From positions 7,254,001 to 7,318,000 of the forward strand of contig NC_063153.1 of assembly GCF_020921035.1 (NCBI RefSeq): a DNA stretch of 64,000 nucleotides, given 5' to 3'. The notes under the pieces are model-generated. The model searched no databases, was not told the DNA's origin, and was given only the letters and a program-made list of their open reading frames with translations. The position numbers and the translations under genes are program-made. The DNA is from Rhodamnia argentea. Taxonomy: Eukaryota; Streptophyta; Magnoliopsida; Myrtales; Myrtaceae. Below are positions 46,992-60,308 of this stretch, piece by piece (positions within the stretch are counted from its first letter, which is position 1; every line of letters starts with the position of its first letter).

Positions 46992-48490
46992 CTCGTCATT
47001 CAATATCATGACTTTGTGTTTCCAACTTTTATAATTATGTTTTTTAATACTTTGCAACAAGCAATTTAAGTGCAAGTTTCGTGGAGCCGTACCATTGAGC
47101 TTATGTTCAATCTGTCTTTACACAATCAGCACCATCATAGAGCATTCTAGGGATTATTCAAACTTCTTTCCTTAATCTACGTTAAGTGGAAAAAAATTTA
47201 AGTGCAAATTACCTATTGAGCTCGTATTCTTTTTTAAGGATCTTGCTTATGTCTTCACGCTTTCCGAAATAGATAGACTAATTATGGATTATACATTATC
47301 TGTATTCATTTTATTAATGATGTTATATTGATTGACTTAGTGATAAAACGAAATTATTTAACTTTAAATAAAAATATCCGAAAGATAGATTATTTTCGAA
47401 AATAAAATTTTTTTACGGTTAGCGGACGCATTTCTTTTTTCGATTTCTATTTCAAGAACATAAATTTTGTGCGGTTAATAAACACGCTTCAATTCTCTAA
47501 AACTTATCTTAACAATAAAATTAGTAGATCAAAATTATTATCGAACATACCCTTAGGCATATTCAATGCTAATTGCCAATATGTATGTATACACTCAATC
47601 GCATTCGAAGATAATGCTTGAAAGCGGGATTGAACTTTTCTCCTTTCGAAGAAAGCGAACCAGCCGAAACACCACTCGGCCAAAACGATCACGAGCACAG
47701 GCGGTCGTGAACGAATCTGTCGCTGGAATGAAAAGCTCGGCCAAAACAATCAGACAAAAAACGGAAGGGACGGACAGGCTGAGGCGGCTAGTCATCTCAA
47801 ACATGGGTCTATTTAGGATTTGCACCGGTGGGGTCTGAATCGGGTACTTTCAATTCAATCAATCAAACACGACCCGAGCCCCGCTCACCCAATTTGAACA
47901 CCCTTTCCCCACATCAAGTCTTTCCATGCCCCTCCGGGTCCCACGTGATTGGATTGTCAATCCCTTTGTTAGATTTTAATAATTTTCGTACGTTCTTTAT
48001 GTTATCGTGTACTTTATGGTGTAGGGTGAAATCAAATTAACTCAATTCATCCCCATGTGGATTTGAGTAGTTCTTGTCGGATTGGATACCCAAACCAAAA
48101 AAAAAAAAACCCGAAATGATGAGAAACCTTAGCATCTGCTCTGATCTAACTCCTACACAACATAATAGCGTTGTCCGTCATAGTTGTGACATAAATAGAA
48201 AAATAAGAATGGAGAAAACAAACACAGAGCGGTTTATGGGATTCGATCCAAATTTGAGATCCGCATCTACGGGAAGAGCGGTAGATCAATGTTTTCTTTC
48301 AAAACTCTCGAAGAAACCCTAAAAACACCCTCGACAGACTAATATGAGTTTTCCTCTAACATGGGTTTTTAATCAAATGACTAGTGTCTCCATGCTTATT
48401 GGGTCCTACGTGAGAGGAACATCACTCACTTTTTTTGGGTTTACAAGGTGATATCACGTGAACTTGAGTCGTCTTTGGGTTTGAATATGT
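46992..48490. other. Gene-free intergenic stretch
   Basis: No gene or element with clear borders recognised. Short frames at 47500-47840 on both strands overlap each other and show no conserved motif. Confidence 0.4.
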
Positions 48491-48498
48491 GATGTCCG

Positions 48499-48982
48499 CT
48501 ATGTTACACGGACACTCTCTGGAGTCCTCCGTATCGTGTCGGATATTCTCCGATACTTTAACGCTCTCCGACATGTGACTAATACGTGGTCGGCACTCTA
48601 GACACACCGGTTACATGCTAATACAACATCCCGACACGTTATTTCGACAAGCATGGGATCATTTTTTAGCATTCTCAATAAATTAAAACTCAAAATGTAA
48701 ATCTATAAAAGAATACACATACACACACAAAAATTAAGTATATATTCAACAACCTCAAAATTAATATACCCAACCAGTAAAAAACAAAAACCTAATCGTA
48801 AATTCCTAATAAAAGAAGAACAAGAAACTAACCGCTGATATTTTTATATATACATGTAAAAATATATATTTAATATATAACGTGTTCCAACGTATCGAAA
48901 TTCTCTATTTTTTTAGAAATCACGTGTCGGCGTGTCGTGCCGTGTCGTGTCTTGTGTCCCGTATCGTGTCGGTGCAACATAG
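48499..48982. mobile_element. hAT-type MITE (484 bp)
   Basis: The ends are CTATGTTACACGGACAC at left and CTATGTTGCACCGACAC on the other strand at right. The flanks GATGTCCG (48491-48498) and GCTGTCCG (48983-48990) match at seven of eight positions. Subterminal 'gtgtcg' / 'cgacac' repeats are dense on the right and sparser on the left. No coding capacity. Confidence 0.75.
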
Positions 48983-49182
48983 GCTGTCCGGCAACAGATT
49001 GAGCATCAAAGGTTTATAAAGGTCATCAAAATGGTGTGGGACACACTGATAGCTAGTATTTTGAGGAGATTTGATAATGAGGTCCCGTAACCTTGCAGAA
49101 GGGTTTGCAGCAAGTAGAAAATAACATCATAGGTGGGAACCGCACCTGAGATTTTCATCTCATACGGCTCCTCCCTTGCATG

Positions 49183-49381
49183 TAGACATGGCCAAATAAA
49201 ACCGTGGGCTCGGAACCGGCCCGTTGACCGGGCCCACGGTTCTAGCCCGTTTTTTTTTTTTAAAAAAAAAAGGAAGAGACCTGGGGGAAAAGAGCCGTTG
49301 AGTCTAGGAACCGGCGGTTCCGAACCGGAACGGGCCTGGAATCGGTGGTTCCAAACCCTGAACCGGAATCGGCCACGTCTA
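49183..49381. mobile_element. hAT-type MITE (199 bp)
   Basis: The ends are TAGACATGGCC at left and TAGACGTGGCC on the other strand at right. The flanks CTTGCATG (49175-49182) and CTTGCGTG (49382-49389) match at seven of eight positions. The inside is 'ggaaccgg'-rich around a T/A tract. It belongs to the same family as the element at 60351-60655. Confidence 0.8.
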
Positions 49382-49389
49382 CTTGCGTG

Positions 49390-51485
49390 CATAACGGGAG
49401 ATTCAACCAATCCTTCTACTTTCCGCAAAAGATGAAATAGAAAAGACATGAGAGGAGGAGCGAACAATCTTAATAGAACCGAATACCATATGGCCGGCGA
49501 TGAATGACGGACGAGTCACTTGTGGGGAATTTCTCGGTGGTTCACTGTTGAGGTCGGTGGAGTGTTGAAGTCCCGAAGAAGTCCCCTCCAGCTTCAGGAA
49601 TGGGAGTGAAGAGGTACTCATAGTGAGAAGATCAAACAGATTCTCTTGCAAAATCGTACCCTGCAGGCTTCAGCAATATTGGCATAAGAAGTCGACGATG
49701 CATAACCTGTCATGGTTTTAAGGGGGCAAGGGTCAATCAGGGGCTGTCGCGTGTTAGGAGGACACGTGTCGAGACACCAGGCCCATTATGAGTAAGCCGG
49801 ACCGACCATCCCTAACGAGCTCCGCTCCGAGCCTATCAAGTCAAAGCCTCTATACGTCCCAAATAGACAAGAATAACTTAAGAGCCCTCAACGGCGCAAC
49901 CTATTTCGAGTTAGACCTGAATAGAGCAATACTCACATGAAATAAACTTGAAACAAGAAGGGGTGAGCATCGGTCCACGATGGACCTTGAAACCGGATTG
50001 GATTGACCCTAGCCAACCGGTTTCAACTTAATTTCAGGTTCCACATGGTAGGTTTTAGGTTTTAAAAATTAAAAACCAATCTCGAAAGTACAGGTAACAT
50101 GTTCCAAGTTTAGAACTTACCCATTCCGAAACCACTCATCCCTACTTGACGAATGTTAGTCCCAACTGGGTAGGTTCCGGCTTCTGGCGACGTCCAATCT
50201 ATCTCCAACTTGATAGATGTTGGCAAATCAATCAAACTTTTCGGGAGCATGCATTTTTTTTATCTCCACCTCGTTTAAAAGAATTCAATTATTTCTAGCC
50301 GTCCATGGATCTCAACACCCCAGAATAACATGCTGAAGATGTTGCAGCCTTTTTTTTTTTTTTAATCTTTCAGGGATTGTTGCCCTTGGAGGATGAGATT
50401 TTTGTTGTCGCTTTAACTTTAGTTTTGCTTGGCTGAGGGATAGGATGGAAACTTTCCAGTTTTTTTTCTATATATGTTTGTTTTATATGGTACTTCTAGC
50501 CTTTTTGTTGCTCTACTATTTTTTTTTTTTTGTGACTGCTATTTGTCTTGGTTGTAATTTGTCCTTTCAATGAATAAAAAAAAATTGAAGCCTAAAAAAA
50601 AGATTTGGTCGGTCCCTTGGTAGACCCTAGAACTGGATGGGATTGACAAAGTTGATTTCAATGTCTACTGAGTAGGTTCTAGGTTCCAAAAATTGAAAAT
50701 CATTCCCAACATGATAAATTCCATGTTTTAGCCCTAGAACTTACCCATCTAGAACCGCTCACACCCGACAACAAGTCCCCGGCAATAATATTTGCTAATA
50801 AATCCACGAAATTGATTAAGGAATCATATAATTATTTTCATCAACATGAACAGTACAAATTTATGCATCTACGCTACTCTTATTAGTTCTTGGCTTCGAT
50901 GATCCCTCCCTTAACTATTTATATTGCTTTTGGTTTTAAACCTATCTTGTAATCTGGAAAAGAAAAGAAAAATTAAGAACCACAAAAATATTGGTTATAG
51001 TGTCACTCCATTAAAGGCGGTCGTCCAACCACGCCACGATTTGCTTAGCGTCAAATCTACCATCAGCAAATACTCAACCATTTCCTTAACTCCCAATCTC
51101 ATCTCCTTCGATGTTTCTTTAGAATTCTCTTTAACGTGTGTCTCAACCCTTCCTTGAAGCGTATCTCGTTCGTGGACCGTTCGAGAAATCGTCATTGTAA
51201 CTTGCGTAAGTGTCAAACCATCTCGAACAACCTCCATTGCAAAATTAATCACCTGAATCTAAACTCAACTTATCCGAAACTCGAGTAGGCCAATAATCAA
51301 GCAATGGCAAAATCGAGCCTAGTCCATATTTAAAAGGAGCGACATTGAAAATAACGTCGGACTCGAATCATCTAAATCGAACCGGCTCAAGACCCGAGAA
51401 GATAGAATCCAAAACAATTCAAGTCTTATACATGGCAAAATTCGGACCATTGTTGCCCCGCCCTGGCCATGCGCCACTCGGAATG

Positions 51486-51541
<56 letters not shown>

Positions 51542-52328
51542 TATATTTTGAACTAGTCTTTTCTCTTCGCTATTTCTTACTGCCAATCCTCCGACCAAAA
51601 CTGTTCATTTAAGCCCCCGAGGCTCTTTTGGCATTGTAATTTGCAACATCGACTTGACCTTTTTTGGGTGACAAGTTGTAACCAAAACATGCACATTTAG
51701 TTACAAAAACACGAAATTTACACCAAGCCTTGGAAATTTTCGGGTGCGGCTCGGATCCAAACCTTGGAAAATGAAGAACATTTGGTCTCGACCGAAAAAG
51801 AAAAAGAAAAAGAACCTTGAGATCGAACCAGTTGATGAACAACTTGCAGAAATTCGGGAATGAACTTTTTTGGACAAGTTGAATGAACATTTGGTCTTAC
51901 CAAAGAATGAAAAGTCCACCCCCACGATCACGAGCACATGAAAGAGGGCCCCACGTATGGCTGGCTTGGAGGATATTTTCTAGAAGCCGACAAACGAGAA
52001 ATTGTGGGGCCCTCTTTCGCATGAACAAATAAATAGACCAAATAATCTGAAAAATTCATTAAATAATTTATTAATTTCATGAACTGATTAAATCGGAATC
52101 GCTTAGAAATTCAAAATGAGTGTAGCGATATTCAATACATAACGTAATAGTGCTCCAAAAGCTTTCGACACCTAAAATTAAATCCCGAATTAAAGATGTG
52201 AAAATAGGGGAGTTAAATATTTTTGTTAGAGATGCTAATTTTAAACGACACAAAAATAATGAGATTCTTGCCGGTTGCTCACCAATTTCAGACTCCGCCA
52301 TCTATTTTGCTCTCCCTTCAATTGTCTG
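49390..52328. other. Gene-poor stretch with hAT-like debris
   Basis: About 49965-50150 and 50600-50770 are degenerate 'aggttcta'/'ggaacc'-type hAT relatives; the first has ends 'aggggtgagc' and, on the other strand, 'agggatgagt' but no clean duplication. A CT microsatellite lies at 51493-51537. Minus-strand frames at 49403-49651 and 50995-51252 look somewhat protein-like but I cannot identify them. No supported gene. Confidence 0.4.
51493..51537 (+). repeat. CT microsatellite
   Basis: A CT dinucleotide run of about 45 bp following a C-rich tract. Confidence 0.95.
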
Positions 52329-52964
52329 TAGGGGTGAGCAATTTCCAAAATAAGGGATCGGATCGACGGTCCGGTCCGATTTCCAAACGGTCCAATATAA
52401 TGAGTAAACTGTCCAATATCATTCGAGGAAAAATACGCAGACCATTGCGACGGATTGTGCTCTGGGCCTTGTCTTGGACAACCTTTGTGATACCATAACG
52501 GTGCCTTCCGTATTCAAGTAACAAAGAAGTTACCAGGCAATCCAGCTTAAAATTGGAAGTGATAGAGGACATTTCATTTGGAGTGGTGGAAAAATGCATT
52601 CTGGTACCTCCAACAAGGCACGTATAAGCACTGTTTCCTTAAAACAAAAACAAAAAACAATTGGTACTCACGCCTAGTTACCCCAACGTAGTTTTGCATG
52701 CGATAAAGAATTGTCATGAAGGGAAACTGAGACGTGAGAGAAGGAAAGAAAGATGGGAAACATTAGGGTTACTCGAGAAATTAAAAAATAAAAAAAAATT
52801 GACCAATTCGATTCTGTCCTATACCCTTGGAATTGGGAATCGGACCGCTTAGCTAGCAATTCCAATTTTAAGGATGGGGAACCGGATCCCGCCCTTTGGA
52901 ATCGGGAATCGGACAACCGGTCCGGGCGGTTCCTCATTTCGTTGATCCGAGTTGGTCACCCTTA
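52329..52964. mobile_element. hAT-type element (636 bp) with a non-repetitive interior
   Basis: The left end TAGGGGTGAGCAA and right end on the other strand TAAGGGTGACCAAC pair. Flanks ATTGTCTG (52321-52328) and ATTATCTC (52965-52972) match at six of eight. The outer parts hold 'ggaatcggga'/'cggtccg' repeats, but about 52430-52700 has no such repeats and looks like inserted or captured sequence that I cannot identify. Confidence 0.55.
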
Positions 52965-52972
52965 ATTATCTC

Positions 52973-53635
52973 TATAGGGCCGGGTTCACTTTAAATTTCA
53001 AATTCTTTTCTCACTTCCTTTTACCTTTGGATGTATTTTGCCCCTTTTAATCAAGAAATGCAAACATGACATGCGCGCACTGTGACCATGCTGGATTTTT
53101 CCAACGTCATTTAGCTTTCGGGCTGAATGAAACTCATTTATCAAGTATAAATGATCTTTTAAGAAATTCAAGTACAAGGGTATTTAGCGAAAATGCGCTC
53201 ACTTTAGGAGGTTAATTGAAATTTTAAAATTGAATATCCATTTTCTTAAACAAAAAGTTTTTTTTGGTCAGATTAAAAAAAGTTGAGCAATTGAATAAAT
53301 AAACAATATCGATTTTTTGTCACAAAAGAATATTGACTATTATCTAGTAATTAATTAAAAATTTTCTTTTAGGCATTCGCTCTACACTTGTATGGGTGTG
53401 AAATTACATGTCAGTCCTTCCGCCAATTTTGAATTCTCGCCAGACCTGAAAGATTTAAAAATAAATAAATATCTGAAGCCTCGGTTAAAAAAAAAAAAAG
53501 GCGTGTTTCATCCGCCAAAGTTTTGAAAAGACACTATCCAATAGAAAGCGGGCAAGTTAACAAAGTCAAAACGAAAGACACGTGTCACGAATCTCACCGT
53601 CCAAACTACTTTCCATCTCTCCCACTGGCCTGAGC
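52973..53635. other. Promoter-proximal intergenic DNA of the HHP gene
   Basis: AT-rich, no gene or element recognised. The last part forms the upstream region of the HHP gene. Confidence 0.4.
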
Positions 53636-53645
53636 CTATATATGC
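53636..53645 (+). promoter_or_regulatory. TATA box of the HHP gene
   Basis: 'CTATATATGC' lies about 150 bp upstream of the ATG at 53791, which implies a leader of about 120 bp. Confidence 0.6.
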
Positions 53646-53790
53646 ATTCGAATCGGAGCCCAAATGAAAGAGAGATCAGCAAGAGCCGCGAGGTGAGGAA
53701 GAAGACTAGGAAACATCCGCCGGAGCACTCGCCGGGAAATCACCTGCTCCGATCTCCGGCGGAAGGCGTCGAGCTCGAACCGGGAGGCAA

Positions 53791-56700
53791 ATGAGCGGAA
53801 GTGACTGTCGGCATCACCAGCAGCAGCCGAATCGCCGTCGCCGGAGCGGAGGCGAGATGGAAACCGATAGGCTCAAGGCGGGGGAGAAGGAGGGCGCGGC
53901 GGCGGCGAAGCGAGAGGGAAGGTTCGAAAAGAGGCTTGTGAAGTTCGATGAATTGCCGGAGTACATGAAGGACAACGAGTACATACTGGACCATTACCGG
54001 TGCGAGTGGCCGTTGAAGGACGCGATCCTCAGCGTCTTCGCTTGGCACAACGAGACGCTCAACGTGTGGACGTGCGTGAGAGACTCGGCTAGCCTTCCGA
54101 TTCCATGGATTGATTCTTTTAAATTTTTCGATGATGCTTTGATTGATCGATTGATCGGATCGCTTTTTCGTGATTTCGCGTGTGGTTTTGCGTGGCAACA
54201 GGCATTTGGGGGGATTCGTCATCTTCGTGACGCTGACGGTGATGAGCTTGATGGAGAAGACGGGGACGCGCGGCTTGCTCGGTGATTTCTCCAGGTGCGC
54301 CGTTGATTGATCGATTGTTTGGCGATGGATTTTGTTCTCTGGTTTTCACCTTTTTGTCGTTTCTTCTCTTGGTTCGCGTGCTCTCTTCATTTTTAGTTTT
54401 CTCCATGCACGCTCAGCGACGCTTCTGGCAGGAGATTCGGTTTGTCGAAGATTTAACTATTTACAATTTGTGCCACGGCCTAAAACTATCAATAAACTTA
54501 GGTACTGCGTTAGTTAATAAGATTCCAATTCACAATTAGCTCACGACATTAGCGACTCCACACCGAGCCTTCCAACATTAGTAAACCCAAATTCGAATGA
54601 CCCTCTTGTTTTTCTTCGTGATTTTTGGTAATCTGGGGGCACGAATGCAGCGGTCGGCTCGCTTCCTGTTCTTGCTACGCTTGGGAATTAAAATAAGATT
54701 GCTTATTTAGGTAAATTGTTATAGCTCACTTGCTAGAACTTGCTGGAGGTGTTACTATTTCAGTGGTATTACTATCTTGGACTCACCCTTCACCTTAGTC
54801 AGTCATCAAGATGATATAGAGTTGAAAAGTTATCTGAATGTGCTCCCAGCAAAGAAAATGAACATAAAGAAAAAGAGGAAGGAAGAAAGAAAAGGAGGTT
54901 TTGAGCAAATGTTCATGGACGCATGTGCAGTTGTCGTTCCGATTGAGCTGGGGATACGCTTGTTTATTCATTAAATCTATTGTTCTCTGGTGTGGGTGCA
55001 GGGCCGCCGTCCCAGCGCATTTCGCGACCGTCGTGATCAAGAACGCCAGCCTCTCGGGCAGTGCGGTCAATGTATGTTCCTCTCCTCTTGGCCCCTTTTT
55101 TCTTATTTTAATTCGGATGATCGCCATTGTTTTCGTGTCGAATTAAGTTTCCCTTCTTCTGTTTCTTTTCTCGAAAATAGAATACTCCGTTTTCTACGGG
55201 TAAACTCCTTTTTTTCCCCTTTAAATTCCATTTCATGCGTTCTAAAGTTTTGAACATCGAGGTCGAGTTTTGAACGTTGAAAGTGAAGGAAGGTTAAAAA
55301 AAAGAACAAAAGCAGAAACTATTAAAGCAGAGATAAAAAACAGAGACACGTGAGAAATGGAATGGGTTTAATCGGTGTTGGACCCGCGTCTTTTGTATAA
55401 GCGGACACCGAAAGTGGCGGGCTGGTCTGGCGGGTCCTCATCTGGCGCCTGCAGTAGTCAATCTTACATTGCTGCGGTTCTTATATTTTAGATGTCCCAC
55501 TAGCACTAGTCATCCTCCACGTCCTTTCAAAAGAGTTAAAAAAGTTCAAACCAAAAATATGAATGTTAATCGAGAAAAAAACTAAAATAATTTACACCGA
55601 AAGTTGGTAGAGCTGACGTGTATAAGAGTTTAATTATAGATTTTTTTGTAAACACGGTGATATATGAAATGACAATTTTAACATTTGGTTATTTCAACTA
55701 TAAGCACTTCAATTTATGATTAGATCGAATCAGATTGATGGTAAGTTTAATCCATTTCTGAGCAGAAAAATATTCGGTAACCTTCTCCGATAAAAAGTTG
55801 TCATTAATGTAAGAAAATCCGCTTGTGAGCAACTCTTTTTTTCTTTTCTTTCTTAGTTGGACACAATGGTTTCCATCAAATTCCTCTAATATTAATTGGT
55901 TATGTTTTTGTTCGTCTCTGATTGAAAGAATTTTTCTCCGATCATATCTTTGATTGGTGAGTTGTACGAAATGAACCGTGTCCGTGCGCAAAGTTTAACT
56001 GAGATTATAACTTGGGGTTGTGTTCATAAGTATGGACAGAGGAAAATTCTTCAAATTAGATGCGGGGGAAGACGTGGTTGGAGTCCGAATCGCGTGACGC
56101 GTGATAGTTTCTGAGGATGCCATCTCTTCTTTACGTTTGGAAACTTGGCCGTCTTTGTCCATGGAAAAAGTGGGAATAAGAAGAAACCAGCTTTATATCC
56201 TCACTGTCCATGTGATGCCCCTCGGGGTGATGATGATATTCCATTGGTTTCCTTGGATCACCTTTGGTTCGATTCCTAAAGTCAGAAACGGGGAACTGGT
56301 CCCTTCTAATCCGGTTTTCGGTTCTTGGGTGGAATCGGACCGGGAATCAATCGCCCTTCCTTTTCTCTCTCTTCTAAAGTCTCCTTCTGTCTTGCAAGTT
56401 TATTTTGCATCAAATTTCTCAATACAATCAAGTCGGTATGGGGGTATAGTCTTAAACCATTTTGACTTTACATCAGGATTTTCATGCTGGCAAGAGAGCT
56501 TCGACACACGGGTCGTAGGTTTTCTTTTGCATATTCACCAACCTAGAACTAGCGGTTCCGTTCCATGTGCATGACAATGGTAGCCCGGCAAAATCACATG
56601 TTAGAAGCGTATTCTTTCCCTTGCTTAGCAAAAATAAGGAAACAAGTTGTCGAAGAAATCCAGTTTTTGTGGCTTCATATCTAGAAGGTTCACACAGTGT

Positions 56701-58589
56701 GGTCGTGTTACGACCTTTGTCAGGAAAAAATGACTCGAATCGGTATAATTGTGTCCGTCGTAATATTCCGCGTTTGTCAAGCTCTAGTTTCTTTCTATTT
56801 TCCGGAATTTTATATCCCCTAGTCAACAGATCCGTCACTCTTAGCCCTCTTTTTTCATTTTCCTGGAAAGGAAAAATTTTCCTTTTCATTTCCATATGAA
56901 GAAAATTAGGAGGAGCTAATTCATATCACAAAGCCTTCACAGCCTGTTACCTTTTGTTTTTCCTCTACCTTCTTCCATTAGTCCCCCGCTTCATTACGTC
57001 CAGCAATTTTTAGTCTCAGAATCTGTAGTGTGGTTTTCGTGTAAAAGCGAAACTAGCAGAGCCCTACTCAATCTATAAAAATTTTAATCAATTTTTGCAC
57101 GTTTCGTCAAGAAACTGGGATTGGGTGTCAGATTACGACTTTCTTTCGATACCATGTGCTTCCCTATTCATAGATGAACAGTCTGAACTATTCGGTGGCC
57201 TAACCAGCGATAAACTTCTGGTCAACTTCCCATTTTCTTGGTCGTTCGCCAACAAAACAGAACTGCCAACTTAAGGAAATGAAATAATTAAATCAAACGA
57301 TCTTTAGTTCATCATTATCATTTCCATAGTAAAGTTAGAATTCACAAGTAAATTACGTCACTAGCTACTAACAATGAAAAAACATAAACCGGCCAAGCAA
57401 TACATCAGTCATTTTCTAGGATTTCTTCTGTACATATGTTACTTGTCAAGGACTACCATCTGAATAGGTCAGTTTTCGTTGATGGTGAATGTAGATTTGG
57501 TCTCGACAGTTATGGAATTGGTCGTAAACGAGTTTATTCATTCATTCACTAAAGTTCCGAAAGGCAACATGATTCAAAATATAACAGATCCCAAAGGGGT
57601 TAAGGGGAAGAGTTGCTTTCCGGTGGGCCTTTGCAATCTAGTTTCGGCCCTGGGGGACTTTCATGAACCCAGGGGCTTTGCTGTGCTTTGTTTCTGTCAT
57701 TGCACATCAACAAATATGCTGATTATGAATTAGAATTATGTATCATGTAATTATGGCTTACACAAGTATTGTTCTGTACTCCCATAAAGCATTCGATCTG
57801 TATGAACGTGAGCTCAAGTGAAATCTCTGGACTTATAGAAGAAATAATTTCTTTTAATTATGATATCATTCAGAGAGTGGATTGACTGAACGGACACTCT
57901 TGTTCTGTCTGCAGGATTCGCATTTAGGACAGATACAACATCCGCCGCTCCTCGATGCCCTCGAACCCAACCACGAGAGCATCGCCGGATGGCCTTGGTT
58001 CGTCTTCCTAGCCGGGGCCATGTGCTGCTTAATCTGCAGCTCCCTCTCCCACCTCCTCGCCTCCCATTCCAGGAAGTTCTACTTCTTCTTCTGGCGGCTC
58101 GATTACGCTGGGATCTCCGTCATGATCGTGTGCTCCTTCTTCGCCCCGATCTACTACGCCTTCTATTGCCACCCCTATTCTTGCTTCTTCTACCTCGGCA
58201 CCATAAGCGTCCTTGGCACGCTCGTCATAATCACTCTTCTCTCGCCCAGCCTTGCTTCTTCAAAATTCCGTCTCTTCAGGACCTCGCTCTTTCTTGCCAT
58301 GGGCTTCTCCGGACTGATTCCCGCGGCTCATGCTTTCGTTATTTATTGGGGACACCCCCCCATTTTCGTCGCTCTTGGGTACGAGCTCCTGATGGGTATT
58401 TTGTACGCCTCTGGAGCATGGTTTTATGTTGCCAGGATACCCGAGAAGTGGAAACCCGGAGCGTTTGACATCGCCGGGCATAGCCACCAAATCTTCCACG
58501 TGCTTGTGGTCGCGGCTGCATTGGCTCACTGCGCTGCAACGTTGGTGGTCATGGATTTCCGTCAAAGAACACCGAGTTGTGCGATGTAG
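53791..58589 (+). CDS. Heptahelical transmembrane protein (PAQR/hemolysin III family), HHP4/5-like
   Basis: Four exons (53791-54071, 54202-54294, 55002-55071, 57915-58589) give 372 residues. After a basic/acidic N-terminus comes the HHP motif '[19 protein letters not shown]' and 'YRCEWP', then '[15 protein letters not shown]' leading into helix 1 (about 96-112). Exon 4 supplies six more helices. PAQR metal-site residues are present: Ser190-x3-His194 ('SLSH'), Asp211 ('RLDYAG') and His339-x3-His343 ('HSHQIFH'). Plant HHPs are membrane proteins of the adiponectin-receptor superfamily linked to hormone, sugar and stress responses; substrates are not established. The 2.84-kb intron 3 holds 'ggttcc'-rich debris like the hAT elements (about 56250-56560). 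Exon lengths keep frame throughout. I assign HHP4/5 rather than HHP1-3 with moderate confidence. Confidence 0.9.
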
Positions 58590-59320
58590 GGCTTAGCTAC
58601 ACAACACTCAGATTTGTGAGATTGTCTTACAAATTACCAACGGTGCAATTAGCCATTCTTATGCAATGCAGCCTATCGTTACCCAGCAGCAAATAGAAAA
58701 TGATGCTGCTTCTCTGGTAACATAGCAAGGAATTGTGTAGAGTGAAAATGGGAGGGAGAGCAGCTCAAAATGGTGTGCACTAGTGTTGTTGTATGCGATC
58801 ATTTACACGATTTTGCATCCTGTTGAATTAAGAAAATTCCCATTTCAGCAGAACGATTGTTGCTCACGGTTTGCCCAAGTCTTCCTTAGTGTCTGAAATT
58901 AACGCTACAAAGGCTTGTTTCCTTGTTTTCCTCAGCCGCTCCAAAAAAGCAGACGCACCACCAGAACTTGGAAGATCCACTGGACTTGTGGAGATGAGTC
59001 TACCTCGTGTGCTCCATGACCGAGATTACCTAAACTGTTCTTAAATTGGTACGTGAATCACAGTACCAGAGTTTATGCGACAAACCGGCACGCCATTGCC
59101 GCTGCAAGTCGAGAGCGATTTTGTCCAGCGTAAGACGAAATTGATTCGGCGTCTTTCACTTGCAAAACAGAGTGCATACTCTAATTCTTCCGTCACATTC
59201 ACGAGCGGTAACAAAGTAAAGCACATCAACCTCACGATTCTATCACTGGTATAGTCTTCTTGAAGCCAGAGAAGAAGCTAAAGACACATAATTATTGGGT
59301 AACTCAAATCAAACATTCCC
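58590..59320. other. Convergent 3' regions of the HHP and small-protein genes
   Basis: The two genes end tail to tail about 730 bp apart. The stretch should contain both 3' untranslated regions. Nothing else recognised. Confidence 0.5.
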
Positions 59321-59764
59321 TCAAGATTCCGAATCCTTGGAGGTGGAAAAAATGGCAAAGATGCACAGAGGCACAACAAGAAAAGCGGCGATCCTGAGCA
59401 AGTCCTCGCCCTCCTTCGAGATCGCGCCGATCCTCGACCAGTCCCCACTGTATCTGATACACACAACTGCTGCCTCAGACACCCCCATGAACATGGCTTC
59501 AAAGGAACAATAGCACAATTTGAAGAAAGAAAGAGCTTTTTACCCGGCGTCGATGAAGCCCAGTCCAAACACTGCAATGGCAGCTCGCGCAAGGATTGGG
59601 TTCGAAACTCTCAGTGCGAAACCCGGCTGTTGCCGGGTTTTCGAGCTAGGGTCAGTAAGATCTCCCTTCTTGGCCGATACGGCACCAAGCTTTCTGCCAT
59701 TTATGCCCGGGAGTGGATGAGCAGCGACTTTGGTAAAGATAGAGCTCGTTTGTGTGATCGCCAT
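59321..59764 (-). CDS. Small predicted plastid membrane protein of unknown function
   Basis: Two exons (59764-59544 and 59453-59321) give 117 residues; the join makes 'FIDAGYSGDWSRIG'. The N-terminal half 'MAITQTSSIFTKVAAHPLPG' is rich in Ser/Thr/Ala and poor in acidic residues, like a chloroplast transit peptide, followed by a weak hydrophobic stretch 'ILARAAIAVFGLGFIDAG' (about 57-74). The C-terminus has 'GDWSRIGAISKEGEDLLR' and one strong membrane helix 'IAAFLVVPLCIFAIFS' (about 95-110). This layout suggests a small thylakoid or envelope protein. I believe homologues exist in plants but cannot name the family. A TATA-like box lies about 60 bp upstream, supporting the start. Confidence 0.75.
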
Positions 59765-59820
59765 TCGCGTCTGATACGGTTATACTTGGACCCTTAATTG
59801 AACTTCCCCCCCCAAGAAGC

Positions 59821-59830
59821 CCTTTATACC
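59821..59830 (-). promoter_or_regulatory. TATA box of the small plastid-protein gene
   Basis: The minus strand reads 'GGTATAAAGG' 57-66 bp before the ATG, placing the start site about 30 bp upstream of translation. Confidence 0.55.
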
Positions 59831-60308
59831 ACAAAGCCAGAAGGTACAAGAAGTCATGAAAGACAGAAAAATCTTCACCGTTGGATCGATGCGACTGGAT
59901 TTCGACTGTCGGACAAGATTTAATGCTGATCGTCTCATGAGGCCGCCATGGCCATGGCACGGGGAGAGAGGTCTCTAAGTTTCTTTTAAGCTCGTGAAAT
60001 TGATGGATGGGGTCCGGTTGAAAATGGTCTAGTTCAATTAACCCGTATTGGTCCCTTTTTTTTAGGTAATACAGTTGTTGTGACCCAACCCATATTAAAA
60101 AATACACATCATATCCATACCAAAATATTTAACCTACATTAAGATCTTCATATAAATATATTACTAAGAGAAGATTTTTTTATCAAAATAAAAAAAAACA
60201 ACCTAAATTAAATTTTTTAGTAATTAAAAAGAAAATAAAAGAAAAACCTAAAGACTGAAATGCACAAAAAGGACTAGAAAAGTATGCACGTGTTATGACG
60301 AAACACAC
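59831..60308. other. Upstream intergenic DNA, no gene seen
   Basis: AT-rich from about 60000 on, with no recognisable element border. The first part is promoter DNA of the small-protein gene. Confidence 0.4.

Noticed and set aside
49403..49651. Minus-strand frame next to the 49.2-kb hAT MITE, considered as a gene exon
   Set aside because: It looks mildly protein-like, but I recognise no family, and the possible splice sites do not lead to a convincing second exon.
50995..51252. Minus-strand 85-codon frame
   Set aside because: Protein-like composition but no family recognised and no exon neighbours.
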